Shown piece by piece: positions 24,150-34,052 of a stretch of DNA of 64,000 nucleotides (position 1 is its first letter; each line of letters opens with the position of its first letter). The DNA is from Jatrophihabitans_A lederbergiae (GTDB taxonomy: Bacteria > Actinomycetota > Actinomycetes > Mycobacteriales > Jatrophihabitantaceae). Under the pieces are notes generated by a model. It worked only from the letters and a program-made list of their open reading frames with translations, made no database searches and was not told the origin of the DNA. The stretch spans positions 124,001 to 188,000 of the forward strand of contig NZ_JAVREH010000007.1 of assembly GCF_031845305.1 (NCBI RefSeq). The letters run 5' to 3'. The translations under genes were made by a program, and so were the position numbers.

Positions 24150-26066
24150 ATGTGCGGACTGATCGGTTTCCTCGCGGCCGGCCCCGGCACCGCGCAACTG
24201 CCCGAGACCATCCGGCGGATCGAGATCGCGCGGGACGAGATGCGCCACCGCGGCCCGGACGACGGCGGCATCTGGTCCGACCAGGACGTGGTCATCGGCT
24301 TCCGGCGGCTGTCGCTCATCGACTGGGAGCACAGCCACCAGCCGCTGCCCTACCTGCAGAACCGCTACCACCTGATCTTCAACGGTGAGATCTACAACTA
24401 TCTGGAGCTGCGGGAGCGGCTGACCGAGGAGTTCGGCGCCACCTTCAGCACCAACGGTGACGGCGAGGCGATCGTCGCCGGCTACCACTATCTCGGCGAG
24501 AAGATCGTGGAACTGCTCCGCGGGATGTTCTCGTTCCTCATCTGGGACTCCGAGGAGCGGGTGATGTTCGGCGCCCGCGACTGGTTCGGCATCAAGCCGC
24601 TGTACACCTACACCGACGAGCGTGGCTCGTTCTTCGCCTCGGACAAGAAGGCGCTGCTGTCGGTGGCGCCGGACGAGGTGTCCCAGGACGTCAACACCGA
24701 GGCACTGCAGCACTACCTGACCCTGCAGTACGTTCCGGAGCCCGCCTCGATGCACTCCCGGATCACCCGCATCGACTCGGGCAGCTGCTTCACGGTGCGC
24801 CCCGGCGAGGCAGTACGGACCCGTCGCTACTTCACGCCGGACTTTCCGATCAAGCCGGTGCCCGAGCCCGAGAAGCTGTACCACGAGATCGCCGAGGTGC
24901 TGCGGGACTCGGTGGCCAAGCACATGCGCTCGGACTTCACGGTCGGCGCCTTCCTGTCCGGCGGCATCGACTCCACCGCGATCGCGGCGCTGGCCAAGGA
25001 GCACAACCCGAAGCTGCTCACCTTCACCACCGGGTTCGAGCGCGAGGGCTTCTCCGAGATCGATGTCGCCGCGGAGTCCGCCGCCGCGATCGGTGCCGAG
25101 CACATCACCAAGGTGGTCACCCCGCAAGAGATGATGGACACGCTGCCGCTGATCATCTGGTATCTCGACGACCCGGTGGCAGACCCGGCGCTGGTTCCGC
25201 TGTACTTCATCGCCAGAGAGGCCCGCAAGCACGTCAAGGTGGTGCTGTCGGGTGAGGGGGCCGACGAGCTGTTCGGCGGCTACACGATCTACCGTGAACC
25301 GATCTCGCTGCGGCACCTGACCGCCGCGCCGGACCCCGTCCGGCGGCTGCTCGGCTCGCTGTCCAAGAGCCTGCCCGAGGGGATGCGCGGCAAGGACCTG
25401 CTACGCCGGTCGTCCATCGGGATCGAGGAGCGCTACTACGGCAACGCCCGGATCTTCCGTTCTGAAGAACTGGCGACCAGCAACCTGCTCAAGACCTACT
25501 CCCCCAAGGTGAGCTACACCGATGTCACCGCGCCGCACTACGCGGTGACCGGACACCTCGACGACTCGACCCGGATGCAGTACGTCGACCTGTTCACCTG
25601 GTTACGCGGCGACATCCTGGTCAAGGCCGACAAGATGACGATGGCGAACTCGCTGGAACTGCGGGTTCCGTTCCTGGACACCGAGGTGTTCCGGGCCGCT
25701 TCCACCATCCCGGTCGAGCAGAAGCTCACCAAGGAGACCACCAAGTACGCGCTGCGGCGCGCGCTGGCCGAGATCGTGCCGCCGCACGTGCTCAACCGCG
25801 CCAAGCTGGGCTTTCCGGTTCCGACCCGGCCATGGCTGCGCGATGTCATGTACGACTGGGCGCGCGACATCATCACCTCGGCCGGGACGGGGCATCTGAT
25901 CGACACCGAGTCCGCACTGGCACTGTTGGACGCCCACCGGGACGGCCCGCACGACTACTCACGCAAGATCTGGACGCTGCTGGTATTCATGATCTGGCAC
26001 GGCATCTTCGTCGAGGGCCGGATCAAGCCCGAGATCCCGCAAACCGTGTACCCGGTGGCCATCTAG
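24150..26066 (+). CDS. asnB: glutamine-hydrolysing asparagine synthetase
   Basis: A 638-residue enzyme converting Asp, Gln and ATP to Asn. Cys2 (MCGLIGF) is the Ntn-type glutaminase nucleophile. RHRGPDDGG and the NGEIYNYLELR region complete the class II amidotransferase half. The synthetase half has the pyrophosphate loop FLSGGIDSTAI, VVLSGEGADELFGGY and a C-terminal RVPFLD. The start at 24150 is fixed because Cys must follow the initiator Met; the open frame upstream is not used. It is the positional counterpart of Rv2201. Confidence 0.94.
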   Translation: MCGLIGFLAAGPGTAQLPETIRRIEIARDEMRHRGPDDGGIWSDQDVVIGFRRLSLIDWEHSHQPLPYLQNRYHLIFNGEIYNYLELRERLTEEFGATFSTNGDGEAIVAGYHYLGEKIVELLRGMFSFLIWDSEERVMFGARDWFGIKPLYTYTDERGSFFASDKKALLSVAPDEVSQDVNTEALQHYLTLQYVPEPASMHSRITRIDSGSCFTVRPGEAVRTRRYFTPDFPIKPVPEPEKLYHEIAEVLRDSVAKHMRSDFTVGAFLSGGIDSTAIAALAKEHNPKLLTFTTGFEREGFSEIDVAAESAAAIGAEHITKVVTPQEMMDTLPLIIWYLDDPVADPALVPLYFIAREARKHVKVVLSGEGADELFGGYTIYREPISLRHLTAAPDPVRRLLGSLSKSLPEGMRGKDLLRRSSIGIEERYYGNARIFRSEELATSNLLKTYSPKVSYTDVTAPHYAVTGHLDDSTRMQYVDLFTWLRGDILVKADKMTMANSLELRVPFLDTEVFRAASTIPVEQKLTKETTKYALRRALAEIVPPHVLNRAKLGFPVPTRPWLRDVMYDWARDIITSAGTGHLIDTESALALLDAHRDGPHDYSRKIWTLLVFMIWHGIFVEGRIKPEIPQTVYPVAI

Positions 26067-26160
26067 CGGAAACCGGGCGTCTCGACTGGCGGCTTTCGCC
26101 GTAGTCTGGTTGTGTCGGTAGTGGCATTGGGTAACCGACTGACCACGTAGGAGTGATTGG

Positions 26161-28275
26161 GTGGAGCAGGGCAAGGCATCGGCGTTCGCTGATTTCGGAT
26201 CAGCCGCACGTGCCGCCCTGGCTGACCTGAAAGACGGGACGGGCCTCGGCAGCTGGTTCGTCTGCCGTCGGGACGGTGAGGACTGCGTGGTTCTCGAAGC
26301 GGCCGACGACCTGCTCGACATCGTCCGTGGCACCGTGTACCGCTGGGACGACACCTATTGCGCTCGGGTCCTCGAAGGCGCTGACCCCGTGTCCATCGAC
26401 GTGCGCGAGGTACCCGCCGTGGTGCACGCCCGGGAGGTGCTCGGCGTCGAGGTCGGTACCTGTGTCGCGGTTCCTCTGGTCGGGCCGGACCGCGCCGTAC
26501 TGGGATTCCTCAACGGGGCCGGCCCCGGCGCGCACCTGGACGAGCTGCGGCGGCGGCTGCCCCAACTGCGGCTGCAGGCCGGCCTGCTCGGCGGTTGGCT
26601 CTCTCAGGAGCTGCGGATCGCGCAAGAGGTGCTGCGGGCGGAGCGCGCCGAGACCGCGTCCACCACGGACAGCCTCACCGGCGTCGGCAACCGCCGGGCC
26701 TGGGACGCCGCGCTGCTGGCCGAGGACTCGCATGCCCAGCTGTACGCGGACTCCTCCGCCGTCATCGTCATCGACCTGGACGCCATGAAAGCCATCAACG
26801 ACCAGGGCGGCCACGAGGCCGGTGACCGCGCGCTCGTCCGCACCGCCGCGGTGCTGCGGGCCGGCTTGCGCGAGGACGACCTGATCGCACGGCTCGGCGG
26901 CGACGAGTTCGGGGTGCTGCTGCCGGCCACCGACCTGCGCGCGGCCCGGGCGATGGCCGACCGGCTGTTCCACAGCCTGCGGGTCGGAGGCGTGGCCTGC
27001 TCGCTGGGGGTCAGCGCGCGCCGCAGCGGCTCGGACCTCCGGCAGGCCTGGCGCGAAGCCGACGTCGACATGTACCGCAACAAAGCGCGGCGGGATGCCG
27101 CACCGGTGTCCGGTGCGATCCGCGAGAAGGCGGCGGCGCGCACCGGGCCGGCGACCGAGGCGACATCCGCTGACACCCCACCGGAACTCACCACCGTGGA
27201 CGCGCTGCTGCGCCTGGTTCGCGACCAGCTCGGCATGCAGGTCGCCGTGCTGCACAAGCATCTGGACGCCAAGCAGCGGGTCCGCAACCTCCAGTCCAAG
27301 GTGGACTTGCCGGTCCATCGCGGTTACACCGACCTGCGCGCCGACGGGTACGGCCAGCTTCTGCTGGACGGCCTGGTACCCGCGGTGATCGGGGACACCA
27401 GCACCGTCGCCGTCCTGCGCGACCATCCCACGACCCGGGAGCTGCGCATCGGCTGCCATGTCGGGATCGCGCTGTACCGCGCCGACGGCAGCAGCTACGG
27501 AACCCTGAGCACGTTGTCGCAACGTCCGATCCCCGACCTTCGCCCGGCCGACGCCGACGTGCTGCTGGCGATCGGCCCGATCCTCATGAAGCTGGTGGAG
27601 CAGGAAGAGGACGCCGAGGACGGCCGGCACGCGTTCATCAGCAGGCTCGACTCCTGTACGCCAGCGGCGGACCGGCGATGGTCTACCAGCCGCTCTTCGA
27701 CCTGCCGAGGCTGGTACCGGTCGGTGCGGAGGCGCTGAGCCGGTTCCCGCAGGGGACGCCGGACCCCGCCGACTGGTTCAGGAACGCCCACAGCGTCGGC
27801 CTCGGGGTGGAGCTGGAGCTGGCCGCGCTGTCCAACGCCTTCCCCTCGCTGGACGAGGTCACCGGCTTCCTGTCGGTCAACGTCTCATCGGAGACGGTGT
27901 GCTCGCCGAAGTTCGGCCGGATGCCGGCCGCGCTGCCCATGCACCGGATCGTCATCGAGCTCAACGAGGCACTGGGGCCGCTACGGCGCAACGGCCTGCG
28001 GGTGGCGATCGACGACGCGGGCGCGGGGTACGCCTGCATGCGGCACATCCTCAGCATCGTCCCGGACTTCATCAAGCTCGATCTGAGCCTGGTGCGTGGC
28101 ATCGACAGCGACCTTCCCCGGCAGGCGCTGGCTGCCGCGCTCGCCGCCTTCGCCTTCACCACCGATGCCCTTGGTGGTGGCCGAGGGGATCGAGACGGTC
28201 GCCGAGCTCGCCACCCTGGAGCGCCTGGGCATCCACTACGGCCAGGGCTATCACCTCGGCCACCCGTCCTCGGCT
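26161..28275 (+). pseudogene. GAF-GGDEF-GAF-EAL protein gene with two frameshifts
   Basis: The first frame (GTG at 26161, TAGGAG 8 nt upstream) encodes an N-terminal GAF-like region, then DSLTGVGNRRAW, VIDLDAMKAIND and an intact GGDEF active site (RLGGDEFGVLLP, residues 245-249), then a second GAF-like domain up to HAFISRLD. There it shifts frame (near 27650): LLYASGGPAMVYQPLFDL continues in the next frame with EALSRF, LSVNVSSE, VAIDDAGAGYACM and FIKLDLSLV. A second shift near 28165 leads into VVAEGIETVAELATLE and GIHYGQGYHLGHP. No stop closes the EAL frame before it runs into malQ on the other strand. c-di-GMP synthesis by the GGDEF half could survive; the phosphodiesterase half is broken unless these are sequencing errors. 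Confidence 0.7.
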
Positions 28276-29550
28276 GTCACCGCCCGCTCCAGCGTCCCCG
28301 CAATCTGCCGCGCGAGCGGCTGGCTCTGCAGTACGTCGAGGGGCACCGGCAGCGCCAGGCACCAGTTCTCGCGATCGGTGCTACCCGGCACGTTCGGGCG
28401 CGCCCGGACCGCCAGGGCGTCGTCCAGTGAGGCCGCCAGCAGCCTGCACTCCGATTCGGCCAGGGCGGCATAGGCGGGCTGCACCGCGGTCTCGTCGTCG
28501 TCGGCCGGTTTGACACCGGCTTCCAGCAGCAGCGAGCGCATCTCGTCCTGGCGCGCTTCGGTCGCCCGGACCCCATGCTCGAGCTGGTCAGCGAGATCCG
28601 TACCGGAGCAGATGCCGGCCACCGTCGGCAGGTCGTGGGTGCTCACACTGGCCATCGCGGCGGGCGGCCACTCCGACGGCGGGTCGGACTCGAACCAGAA
28701 CACCTCGCTGGACAGGATGCCGCGGTCGCGCATCGCGTCCCGGACGGCCTCTTCCACCGTGCCGAGGTCCTCGCCGACGACCACGGCGCCGGCGCGGACG
28801 CTCTCCAGGCACACGATGTCGAGCAGATCCTCCAGTGGATACCGGACGTAGCCGCCGTGCGTCGCCGGCTGGTCCTTCGGAATCCACCACAGCCGGGACA
28901 GCCCGATCACGTGATCCACCCGCAGCCCGCCGCCGCGGGTCAGGGTTGCCCGGATGGAGTCGATGAACGGCTGGTAGTCGGCCTGGCGCAACCGCCACGG
29001 GATGAACGGCGGCATGCCCCAGTCCTGACCGCCGGCATTGAAGGCATCCGGCGGAGCACCGACCCCGGCCCCGTCGGCCAGCAGGTCCTGCCACGCCCAG
29101 GCGTCCGCGCCGGACGGGTCCACCCCGATCGGCAGGTCCTGGACCACGGCGACCTGCTCGTCGAGGCTGTCCAGCTGCTGCGTGATCAACCACTGCAGCC
29201 AGGCGTGGAAGTCGATCTCCGCTCGGGCGCTATCCGCGAACTCGGCGATTCCGGGGCCGTCCGGACGGCGCACCTCGTCGGGCCACTCCCGCCACGTCGA
29301 GCCGTGCCGGTCGGCCAGCGCGCACCAGGTCGCGAACTCGGCAAGCCCCTGGCCCTGCCCGGCCTGCCAGCGCCGGAAGTCCGCTCCCGGCGGAGCGGCC
29401 TGGAAGATCGCCTCCAGGGCGGCCCGCTTCAGCGGCCACACCCGGTCGCGATCGACCAGCGGCGCGAGGTTCAGCGCACGCCCCTGGGCCGCCCTGTTCC
29501 TGGTCATCACCGTCGAGATAGCTGCTGTCCACTCTCCACGCGTCTGTCAT
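28251..29550 (-). pseudogene. malQ: 4-alpha-glucanotransferase gene with large internal deletion
   Basis: About 410 residues from NLAPLVDRDRVWPLK to the end match the C-terminal two thirds of an actinobacterial MalQ: VVQDLPIGVDPSGADAW, the nucleophile region GLRVDHVIGLSRLWW, VVGEDLGTVE (acid/base Glu), VSTHDLPTVAG. Full MalQ is about 650-720 residues. The original start survives at 29550 (GGAGGA, then ATG; MTDAWRVDSSYLDGD) but about 250 codons are missing, and the join is out of frame. An internal GTG at 29510 could start a truncated product. Because the N-terminal domain and first barrel strands are missing, activity is unlikely. Confidence 0.7.
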
Positions 29551-29608
29551 TCCTCCAGCATGTGTCATAAAGCCTAGGTTCGCATCGACCGGACGCCAGG
29601 GCTCGCGG

Positions 29609-29642
29609 TCAGCTGCCCAGCATGATTCTCAGCTGCCCAGCA
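29609..29642. repeat. duplicated 3' end of adoK (14-bp direct repeat with stop codon)
   Basis: TCAGCTGCCCAGCA occurs at 29609-29622 and again at 29629-29642. The second copy is the real adoK 3' end, including its TGA (read on the minus strand); the first lies 6 nt further downstream and carries the same stop. Confidence 0.85.
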
Positions 29643-30603
29643 GCGGCAGCACCTCGGCGGCGGCCTCGTCCCCGTAGGACTCCGCGAGCCGCTCCGCGAA
29701 GTCGGCCGGCTTGACCTGGTACTCCTGGGTGCCGACCGTCTCGAGCACCAGCGTCGCCAGCAGGCTGCCGACCTGGGCCGACCGCTCCCAGGACAGTCCC
29801 CAGGTGCGGGCCGACAGCAGGCCGGCGCGGAAGCCGTCGCCGACACCGGTCGGATCGATCTTGGCGCGCTCACGGGCCACCGGCACGTGCACCCGTTCGA
29901 TGTCACGGCCGACGATCTCGACGCCGTCCTTGCCCTGCGTGGTGATCCGGACATGCACCTGCGCCAGCACATCCCCCTCGGACAGGCCGGCCTTGGACTC
30001 GAGCAGGTTCTTCTCGTAGTCATTGGTGAACAGCAGTTCGGCGCCCTCGACCAGGCCGCGCAGCTCGTCGCCGGTCATCCGGGCGATCTGCTGGGACGGG
30101 TCCGCGGCGAAGCGGTACCCGCGCTCGCGGGCCTCTACCGAGTGACGGACCATCGCGGCGGGATCGTCGGCGCTGATGACGATCAGGTCGGCGCCGGTCC
30201 GCTCGACGGCGGGCTTCAGCTCGATGTTGCGTGCCTCGCTCATCGCCCCGGCGTAGAAGGACGCGATCTGGCACATCTCTTCATCAGTGGTGCACACGAA
30301 ACGTGCCGTGTGGTGCTCGTCCGAGACGTACACGGACTCACAGTCCACGCCGTTGCGCTCGAGCCACGCCTGGTAATCGGCGAAGTCCCGGCCGACCGCG
30401 CCGACCAGAATGGGGCGCTCGCCGAGCTGACCCATTCCGAACGCGATGTTGGCGGCCACACCGCCGCGGCGAACCACGAGGTCGTCGACGAGGAAGCTCA
30501 GAGAAACCTGATGGAGCTGGTCGGCGAGCAACTGCTCTGAGAACCGGCCAGGAAAGTGCATCAGGTGGTCGGTCGCGATGGACCCGGAGAGGAGGACAGG
30601 CAT
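29629..30603 (-). CDS. adoK: adenosine kinase (PfkB family, Rv2202c/AdoK-like)
   Basis: A 324-residue ribokinase-fold enzyme, the same length as M. tuberculosis AdoK. GGVAANIAFGMGQLG is the PfkB motif 1 and DPTGVGDGFRAG motif 2 with the catalytic Asp. By synteny it phosphorylates adenosine to AMP with ATP, salvaging purine; a related sugar-kinase activity cannot be excluded from sequence alone. ATG at 30603 (MPVLLSGSIATDHL) is preceded by TAATCT and 7 nt, so the transcript is probably leaderless. Its 3' end is duplicated downstream. Confidence 0.87.
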   Translation of the reverse strand: MPVLLSGSIATDHLMHFPGRFSEQLLADQLHQVSLSFLVDDLVVRRGGVAANIAFGMGQLGERPILVGAVGRDFADYQAWLERNGVDCESVYVSDEHHTARFVCTTDEEMCQIASFYAGAMSEARNIELKPAVERTGADLIVISADDPAAMVRHSVEARERGYRFAADPSQQIARMTGDELRGLVEGAELLFTNDYEKNLLESKAGLSEGDVLAQVHVRITTQGKDGVEIVGRDIERVHVPVARERAKIDPTGVGDGFRAGLLSARTWGLSWERSAQVGSLLATLVLETVGTQEYQVKPADFAERLAESYGDEAAAEVLPLLGS

Positions 30604-30677
30604 ATCCGTCAGATTACCTGGGCTACTGCCCCGCAGTGGCACAGGCCGACCCGGACGGCGCGGCCCGGCGGATACGC

Positions 30678-30722
30678 AACGGGCGCCACCGGCACCCCTG
30701 TCGGAGTGGGGTGACGCCCGTC
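30678..30722 (-). terminator. hairpin terminator of the Fe-S carrier gene
   Basis: ACGGGCG and CACCCC-type segments pair with GGGGTG and CGCCCGT around a loop TGTCGGAGT, in the 155-nt gap after the Fe-S carrier gene on the minus strand. No long T run follows. Confidence 0.45.
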
Positions 30723-30758
30723 GGAAAGCGGAGAAGTGCCTTGGCGAACGAGAGAGAC

Positions 30759-31148
30759 TCAGCCGCAGAACGAGTTACCGCAGGCGCAGCCGCCGCCGGC
30801 GTTCGGGTTGTCGATCTCGAAACCCTGCTTCTCGATGGTGTCGGTGTAGCTGATGGTGGCGCCGACGAGGAGCGGCACGCTGGTGCGGTCGACGACCAGG
30901 GGAACCGTACCCTCGGCTCCGCTCAGCGGCTGGTCGATGGCGATGTCGCCGTCGAGCGCGCGCTCGTCGAAGAACAGCTGGTACTGCATGCCGGCGCAAC
31001 CCCCCGGCTGGACCGCGACACGCAGGCGAAGGTCGCTGCGTCCCTCGGCGTCGAGCAGCTCGCGAACCTTCAGCGCTGCCGCGTCGGTCAGGGCGAGCGG
31101 CGCGGTGTCGGCGCCCGGCGTGGTGATGGAAATCTCGGTGGCAGTCAT
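30759..31148 (-). CDS. erpA: A-type iron-sulfur carrier protein (HesB/IscA/ErpA family, Rv2204c-like)
   Basis: A 129-residue protein with the three conserved cysteines of A-type carriers: one in PGGCAGMQY and two in GCACGNSF near the C-terminus. GFEIDNPNAGGGC matches the family end. It should accept [4Fe-4S] or [2Fe-2S] clusters and hand them to client enzymes. Candidate local clients are LipA and QcrA. The ATG has GGGGA 4 nt upstream. Position after adoK and before DUF3043 matches Rv2204c. Confidence 0.9.
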   Translation of the reverse strand: MTATEISITTPGADTAPLALTDAAALKVRELLDAEGRSDLRLRVAVQPGGCAGMQYQLFFDERALDGDIAIDQPLSGAEGTVPLVVDRTSVPLLVGATISYTDTIEKQGFEIDNPNAGGGCACGNSFCG

Positions 31149-31304
31149 TCGGTCCCCAAACTTGTGCTGATGAGCCGGAGCTCAGCGGTATGCGTTGCGT
31201 TGTCCAGACGTGCGTGTTGCCAGGCGTAGCTGCAGCGGTTCGATATCGACAACTTCTGCGGTCCCGCTGCTATTTCCGATAGTACGGCCCGAACCACCAG
31301 CACA

Positions 31305-32078
31305 CTACTGGTCGGAATCGCGCCGGTCCTCATCCCACAGCGAGTTCCCCTCAGGCGCGGGCGCCGGTTGCTCGATCCGGGTGGCTCCCGAACGCTCAGC
31401 CCGCTCGCCGACCGGCTGCTCCGGCCGACGCGGAACGGGCAGCTGCTCCGTCCGGTTGTCGCGCCACTGTGCCGACGGCGGCTCGCCCTGCAACCGGCGC
31501 CGGGAATCCTCCAGCTCGGAGTCCCGGAAGCTCGGCTCGTCATCGTCGCGGGCGTTGTACTTGGCCCGTGCCCTGGAGATCAGCCAGTCCAGCGACAGCG
31601 GACCGGCACCCCCGAGCAGGAACACCGACAGCCCGGCCGCGACCGCGAGGTCGACCGAGGTGAACCAGCCGCTGGAGCCGGTGTACTGCTTCACGCCACC
31701 CCAGTCGATGCTCAGCACGATCATGGCGGCGAGCACCATCCCGCCCAGCGCGGCAATGCGGGTCAGCAGCCCCACCAGCAGTCCGAGTCCGATGGCGATC
31801 TCGGCGAACGCCGTGACATGGCCGAGCAGCGACGGGTGGTCGCTCAGCGGGCCCAGCGCCGCCCCGATGGGAGTGCCGTTCCTGGCGGCGTCAACCGAGG
31901 CCTTTAGACCGGTGGGCGACGCGGGGTCGAAGAACCCGGGGTAGACGAGCTTGGCGTAGCCGGCAAACAGGAAAAGTGCGGTCAGGAACAGTCGCAGCGG
32001 CACGACCGCCCAGCTGTTTCCGCGTCGTGGCCGGGCGGACTCGTAGCGACGCCCACGGACTGTTTCGATGTTGCTCAT
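31305..32078 (-). CDS. DoxX-family membrane protein
   Basis: A 257-residue protein with four hydrophobic helices: VPLRLFLTALFLFAGYAKL, HVTAFAEIAIGLGLLVG, ALGGMVLAAMIVL and VAAGLSVFLLGGAG. GYAKL and GGVKQYTGSSG fit the DoxX/TQO small-subunit family. DoxX proteins in actinobacteria are linked to redox homeostasis and superoxide handling at the membrane. The long charged C-terminal tail (about 80 residues, rich in R, E, P) is cytoplasmic and unusual. ATG at 32078 has GAGAGGA 11 nt upstream. It is upstream of the Fe-S carrier gene with a 156-nt gap. Confidence 0.78.
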   Translation of the reverse strand: MSNIETVRGRRYESARPRRGNSWAVVPLRLFLTALFLFAGYAKLVYPGFFDPASPTGLKASVDAARNGTPIGAALGPLSDHPSLLGHVTAFAEIAIGLGLLVGLLTRIAALGGMVLAAMIVLSIDWGGVKQYTGSSGWFTSVDLAVAAGLSVFLLGGAGPLSLDWLISRARAKYNARDDDEPSFRDSELEDSRRRLQGEPPSAQWRDNRTEQLPVPRRPEQPVGERAERSGATRIEQPAPAPEGNSLWDEDRRDSDQ

Positions 32079-32384
32079 TGGTATCGCGTCCTCTCGCGGC
32101 GAGGCGAACAGCAAGGCGAACTGATCGCGCGCCCTGCCTGCGGAACGGCACGCGCCGCCTTCCGCACGGCCCCATGCCGACTTCGAGCCCCCCAGGAGGC
32201 AGACTGTTAGCCGTGACCCGGCAGTGCGTGCTCTAAGGATGCATACGCAGTGCGGGGTCAGGCGGTTCAACACACGTTGACGGGGCTTTGCTCAACAAGC
32301 TGGTTCCGGCGCCGCCGCGTCCTGTGCCACCGTCCGTAAACGGCGTACACCATCCGTAACGGCCGAACCAGAAAGCATGGATCC

Positions 32385-32981
32385 TTGAAGCTGCCACGCC
32401 GCAAGGGCACCGCCACCAGTGTCGAGATCGAGCCGCCCGAGGTCGTCGCATCCGGTCCGGGAGCGTCGAAGGGACGGCCCACGCCGAAGCGGCGCACCGC
32501 CTCGGTACCGCCGCCGCCCGCGCCTCGCACGCGCAAAGAGGCGATGGCCTGGCAGAAGCAGCAAGGCGCCAAGGCAAAGGTCGCCGGCCAGAAGAAGCTC
32601 TCCCCCGCCGAGTACAAGCAAGCGCTCAAGACCGGTGACCCGCGGGTGCTGCCGCGCCGCGACCAGGGACCGGTCCGGGCGCTGGCCCGCGACTACGTCG
32701 ACTCCCGGCGGATGGCCTCCAACTACCTGCTGCTGCTCTTTCCGCTGATGCTCATCGGCTACGTCATCCGACCGCTGCAGATCATCACACTGGCGCTGTT
32801 CGCGCTGCTGCTCGCGGAATGGATGCTGGCAGGCAGCCGCATCCGCAAGCTGGCACTGGAGCGCGGGATGCAGACCAAGGAGTCCGCGATCTCGCTCGGC
32901 TTCTACGCCGGCAGCCGGGCGTACTTTCGGCGCAGCTGGCGCCGGCCGATGCCGGCCGTGGAGCCCGGCGACAAGATCTAG
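32385..32981 (+). CDS. DUF3043 membrane protein (Rv2206-like)
   Basis: A 198-residue protein. A basic, Pro-rich cytoplasmic N-terminus (KGRPTPKRRT, APRTRKEAMAW) leads to ALARDYVDSRRMASNY and two adjacent helices (LLLLFPLMLIGYVI, IITLALFALLLAEW), and then a basic C-terminus (SWRRPMPAVEPGDKI). The pattern is diagnostic of the actinobacterial DUF3043 family. Function unknown. The start appears to be TTG at 32385 (MKLPRRKG), since no ATG or GTG is available in frame; GAAAG lies upstream. Confidence 0.78.
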   Translation: MKLPRRKGTATSVEIEPPEVVASGPGASKGRPTPKRRTASVPPPPAPRTRKEAMAWQKQQGAKAKVAGQKKLSPAEYKQALKTGDPRVLPRRDQGPVRALARDYVDSRRMASNYLLLLFPLMLIGYVIRPLQIITLALFALLLAEWMLAGSRIRKLALERGMQTKESAISLGFYAGSRAYFRRSWRRPMPAVEPGDKI

Positions 32982-32993
32982 GCAGCCGCTCAG

Positions 32994-34004
32994 TTACGCG
33001 GGACGGCTGGTCGGCGCGTTCTCGGCGGTCTTGGCCGGATCACGCACGACGGTATCGCCCAGCACCTCGTCGATGCGCTTGAGCGCCTCGTCCGGAATCC
33101 GCACTCCGGCGGCCTTGACGTTCTCGGCGACCTGCTCGGGGCGTGACGCACCCACCAGGGCGGCCGAGACGTTGTCGTTCTGCAGCACCCAGGCCACGGC
33201 GAGCTGGGCCATCGTCAGGTTCAGCTCGTCGGCCACCGGCTGCAGCTGCTGAACCCGGGTGAGCACGTCGTCGTTCATAAAGCGCTTGATCATGTCGGCG
33301 CCACCGTTGGTATCGGTGGCACGGGAGCCCTCCGGCGGGGCCTGCCCCGGCCGGTACTTCCCGGTGAGGACGCCCTGCACGATCGGGGACCACACGATCT
33401 GGCCGATGCCGAGTTCCCGCGAGGTCGGAACCACCTCATCCTCGATGACGCGCCACAGCATCGAGTACTGCGGCTGGCTCGAGATCAGGCCGAAGCCGAG
33501 CTCCTTGGCCAGCGCGTGACCGGCGCGCAGCTGGTCGGCCGTCCACTCGCTGACCCCGATGTAGAGCGCCTTGCCGGAGCGGACGACGTCGGCGAAGGCC
33601 TGCATCGTCTCTTCCAGTGGGGTCTCGGTGTCGTAGCGGTGCGCTTGGTACAGGTCCACGTAGTCGCTCTGCAGTCGGCTGAGCGAGCCGTTGACGGATT
33701 CCATAATGTGCTTGCGGGACAGGCCGACATCGTTGTGACCGCCGGGTCCGGTCGGCCAGTACACCTTGGTGAAGATCTCCAGGGACTCACGCCGCTCGCC
33801 CTTGAGCGCCTCGCCCAGCACCGTCTCAGCCTTGGTGTTGGCGTAGGCGTCCGCCGTGTCGAAGGAGCTGATGCCGGCTTCGAGCGCAGCCCGCACGCAG
33901 CTGGTCGCGACCTCGTTCTCTATCTGGGAACCGTGCGTGAGCCAGTTGCCGTAGGTGATCGCCGAGATCTTGAGTCCACTGTTTCCGAGGTATCTGAATT
34001 CCAT
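32994..34004 (-). CDS. aldo/keto reductase
   Basis: A 336-residue NADPH-dependent oxidoreductase of the AKR superfamily, closest in pattern to the voltage-gated K+ channel beta-subunit/YghZ group. The tetrad is visible: DTADAYANTKAE (Asp and Tyr), IFTKVYW (Lys) and YQAHRYD (His). GASRPEQVAENVKA binds the cofactor phosphate. Substrate unknown; the group usually reduces methylglyoxal or other small aldehydes. ATG at 34004 follows TAGGGT plus 7 nt, a leaderless arrangement, and the 14-bp tandem repeats lie just upstream of that promoter. Confidence 0.87.
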   Translation of the reverse strand: MEFRYLGNSGLKISAITYGNWLTHGSQIENEVATSCVRAALEAGISSFDTADAYANTKAETVLGEALKGERRESLEIFTKVYWPTGPGGHNDVGLSRKHIMESVNGSLSRLQSDYVDLYQAHRYDTETPLEETMQAFADVVRSGKALYIGVSEWTADQLRAGHALAKELGFGLISSQPQYSMLWRVIEDEVVPTSRELGIGQIVWSPIVQGVLTGKYRPGQAPPEGSRATDTNGGADMIKRFMNDDVLTRVQQLQPVADELNLTMAQLAVAWVLQNDNVSAALVGASRPEQVAENVKAAGVRIPDEALKRIDEVLGDTVVRDPAKTAENAPTSRPA

Positions 34005-34052
34005 GATCTCGACCCTATGCCGCCGTGCGCGGCGGCTGCCACCCTGCCCCGC

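Noticed and set aside
27640..27680. Programmed ribosomal frameshift in the GGDEF-EAL gene
   Set aside because: No slippery heptamer or downstream pseudoknot is visible at the junction, and a second shift occurs 500 bases later, so mutation or sequencing error is more likely.
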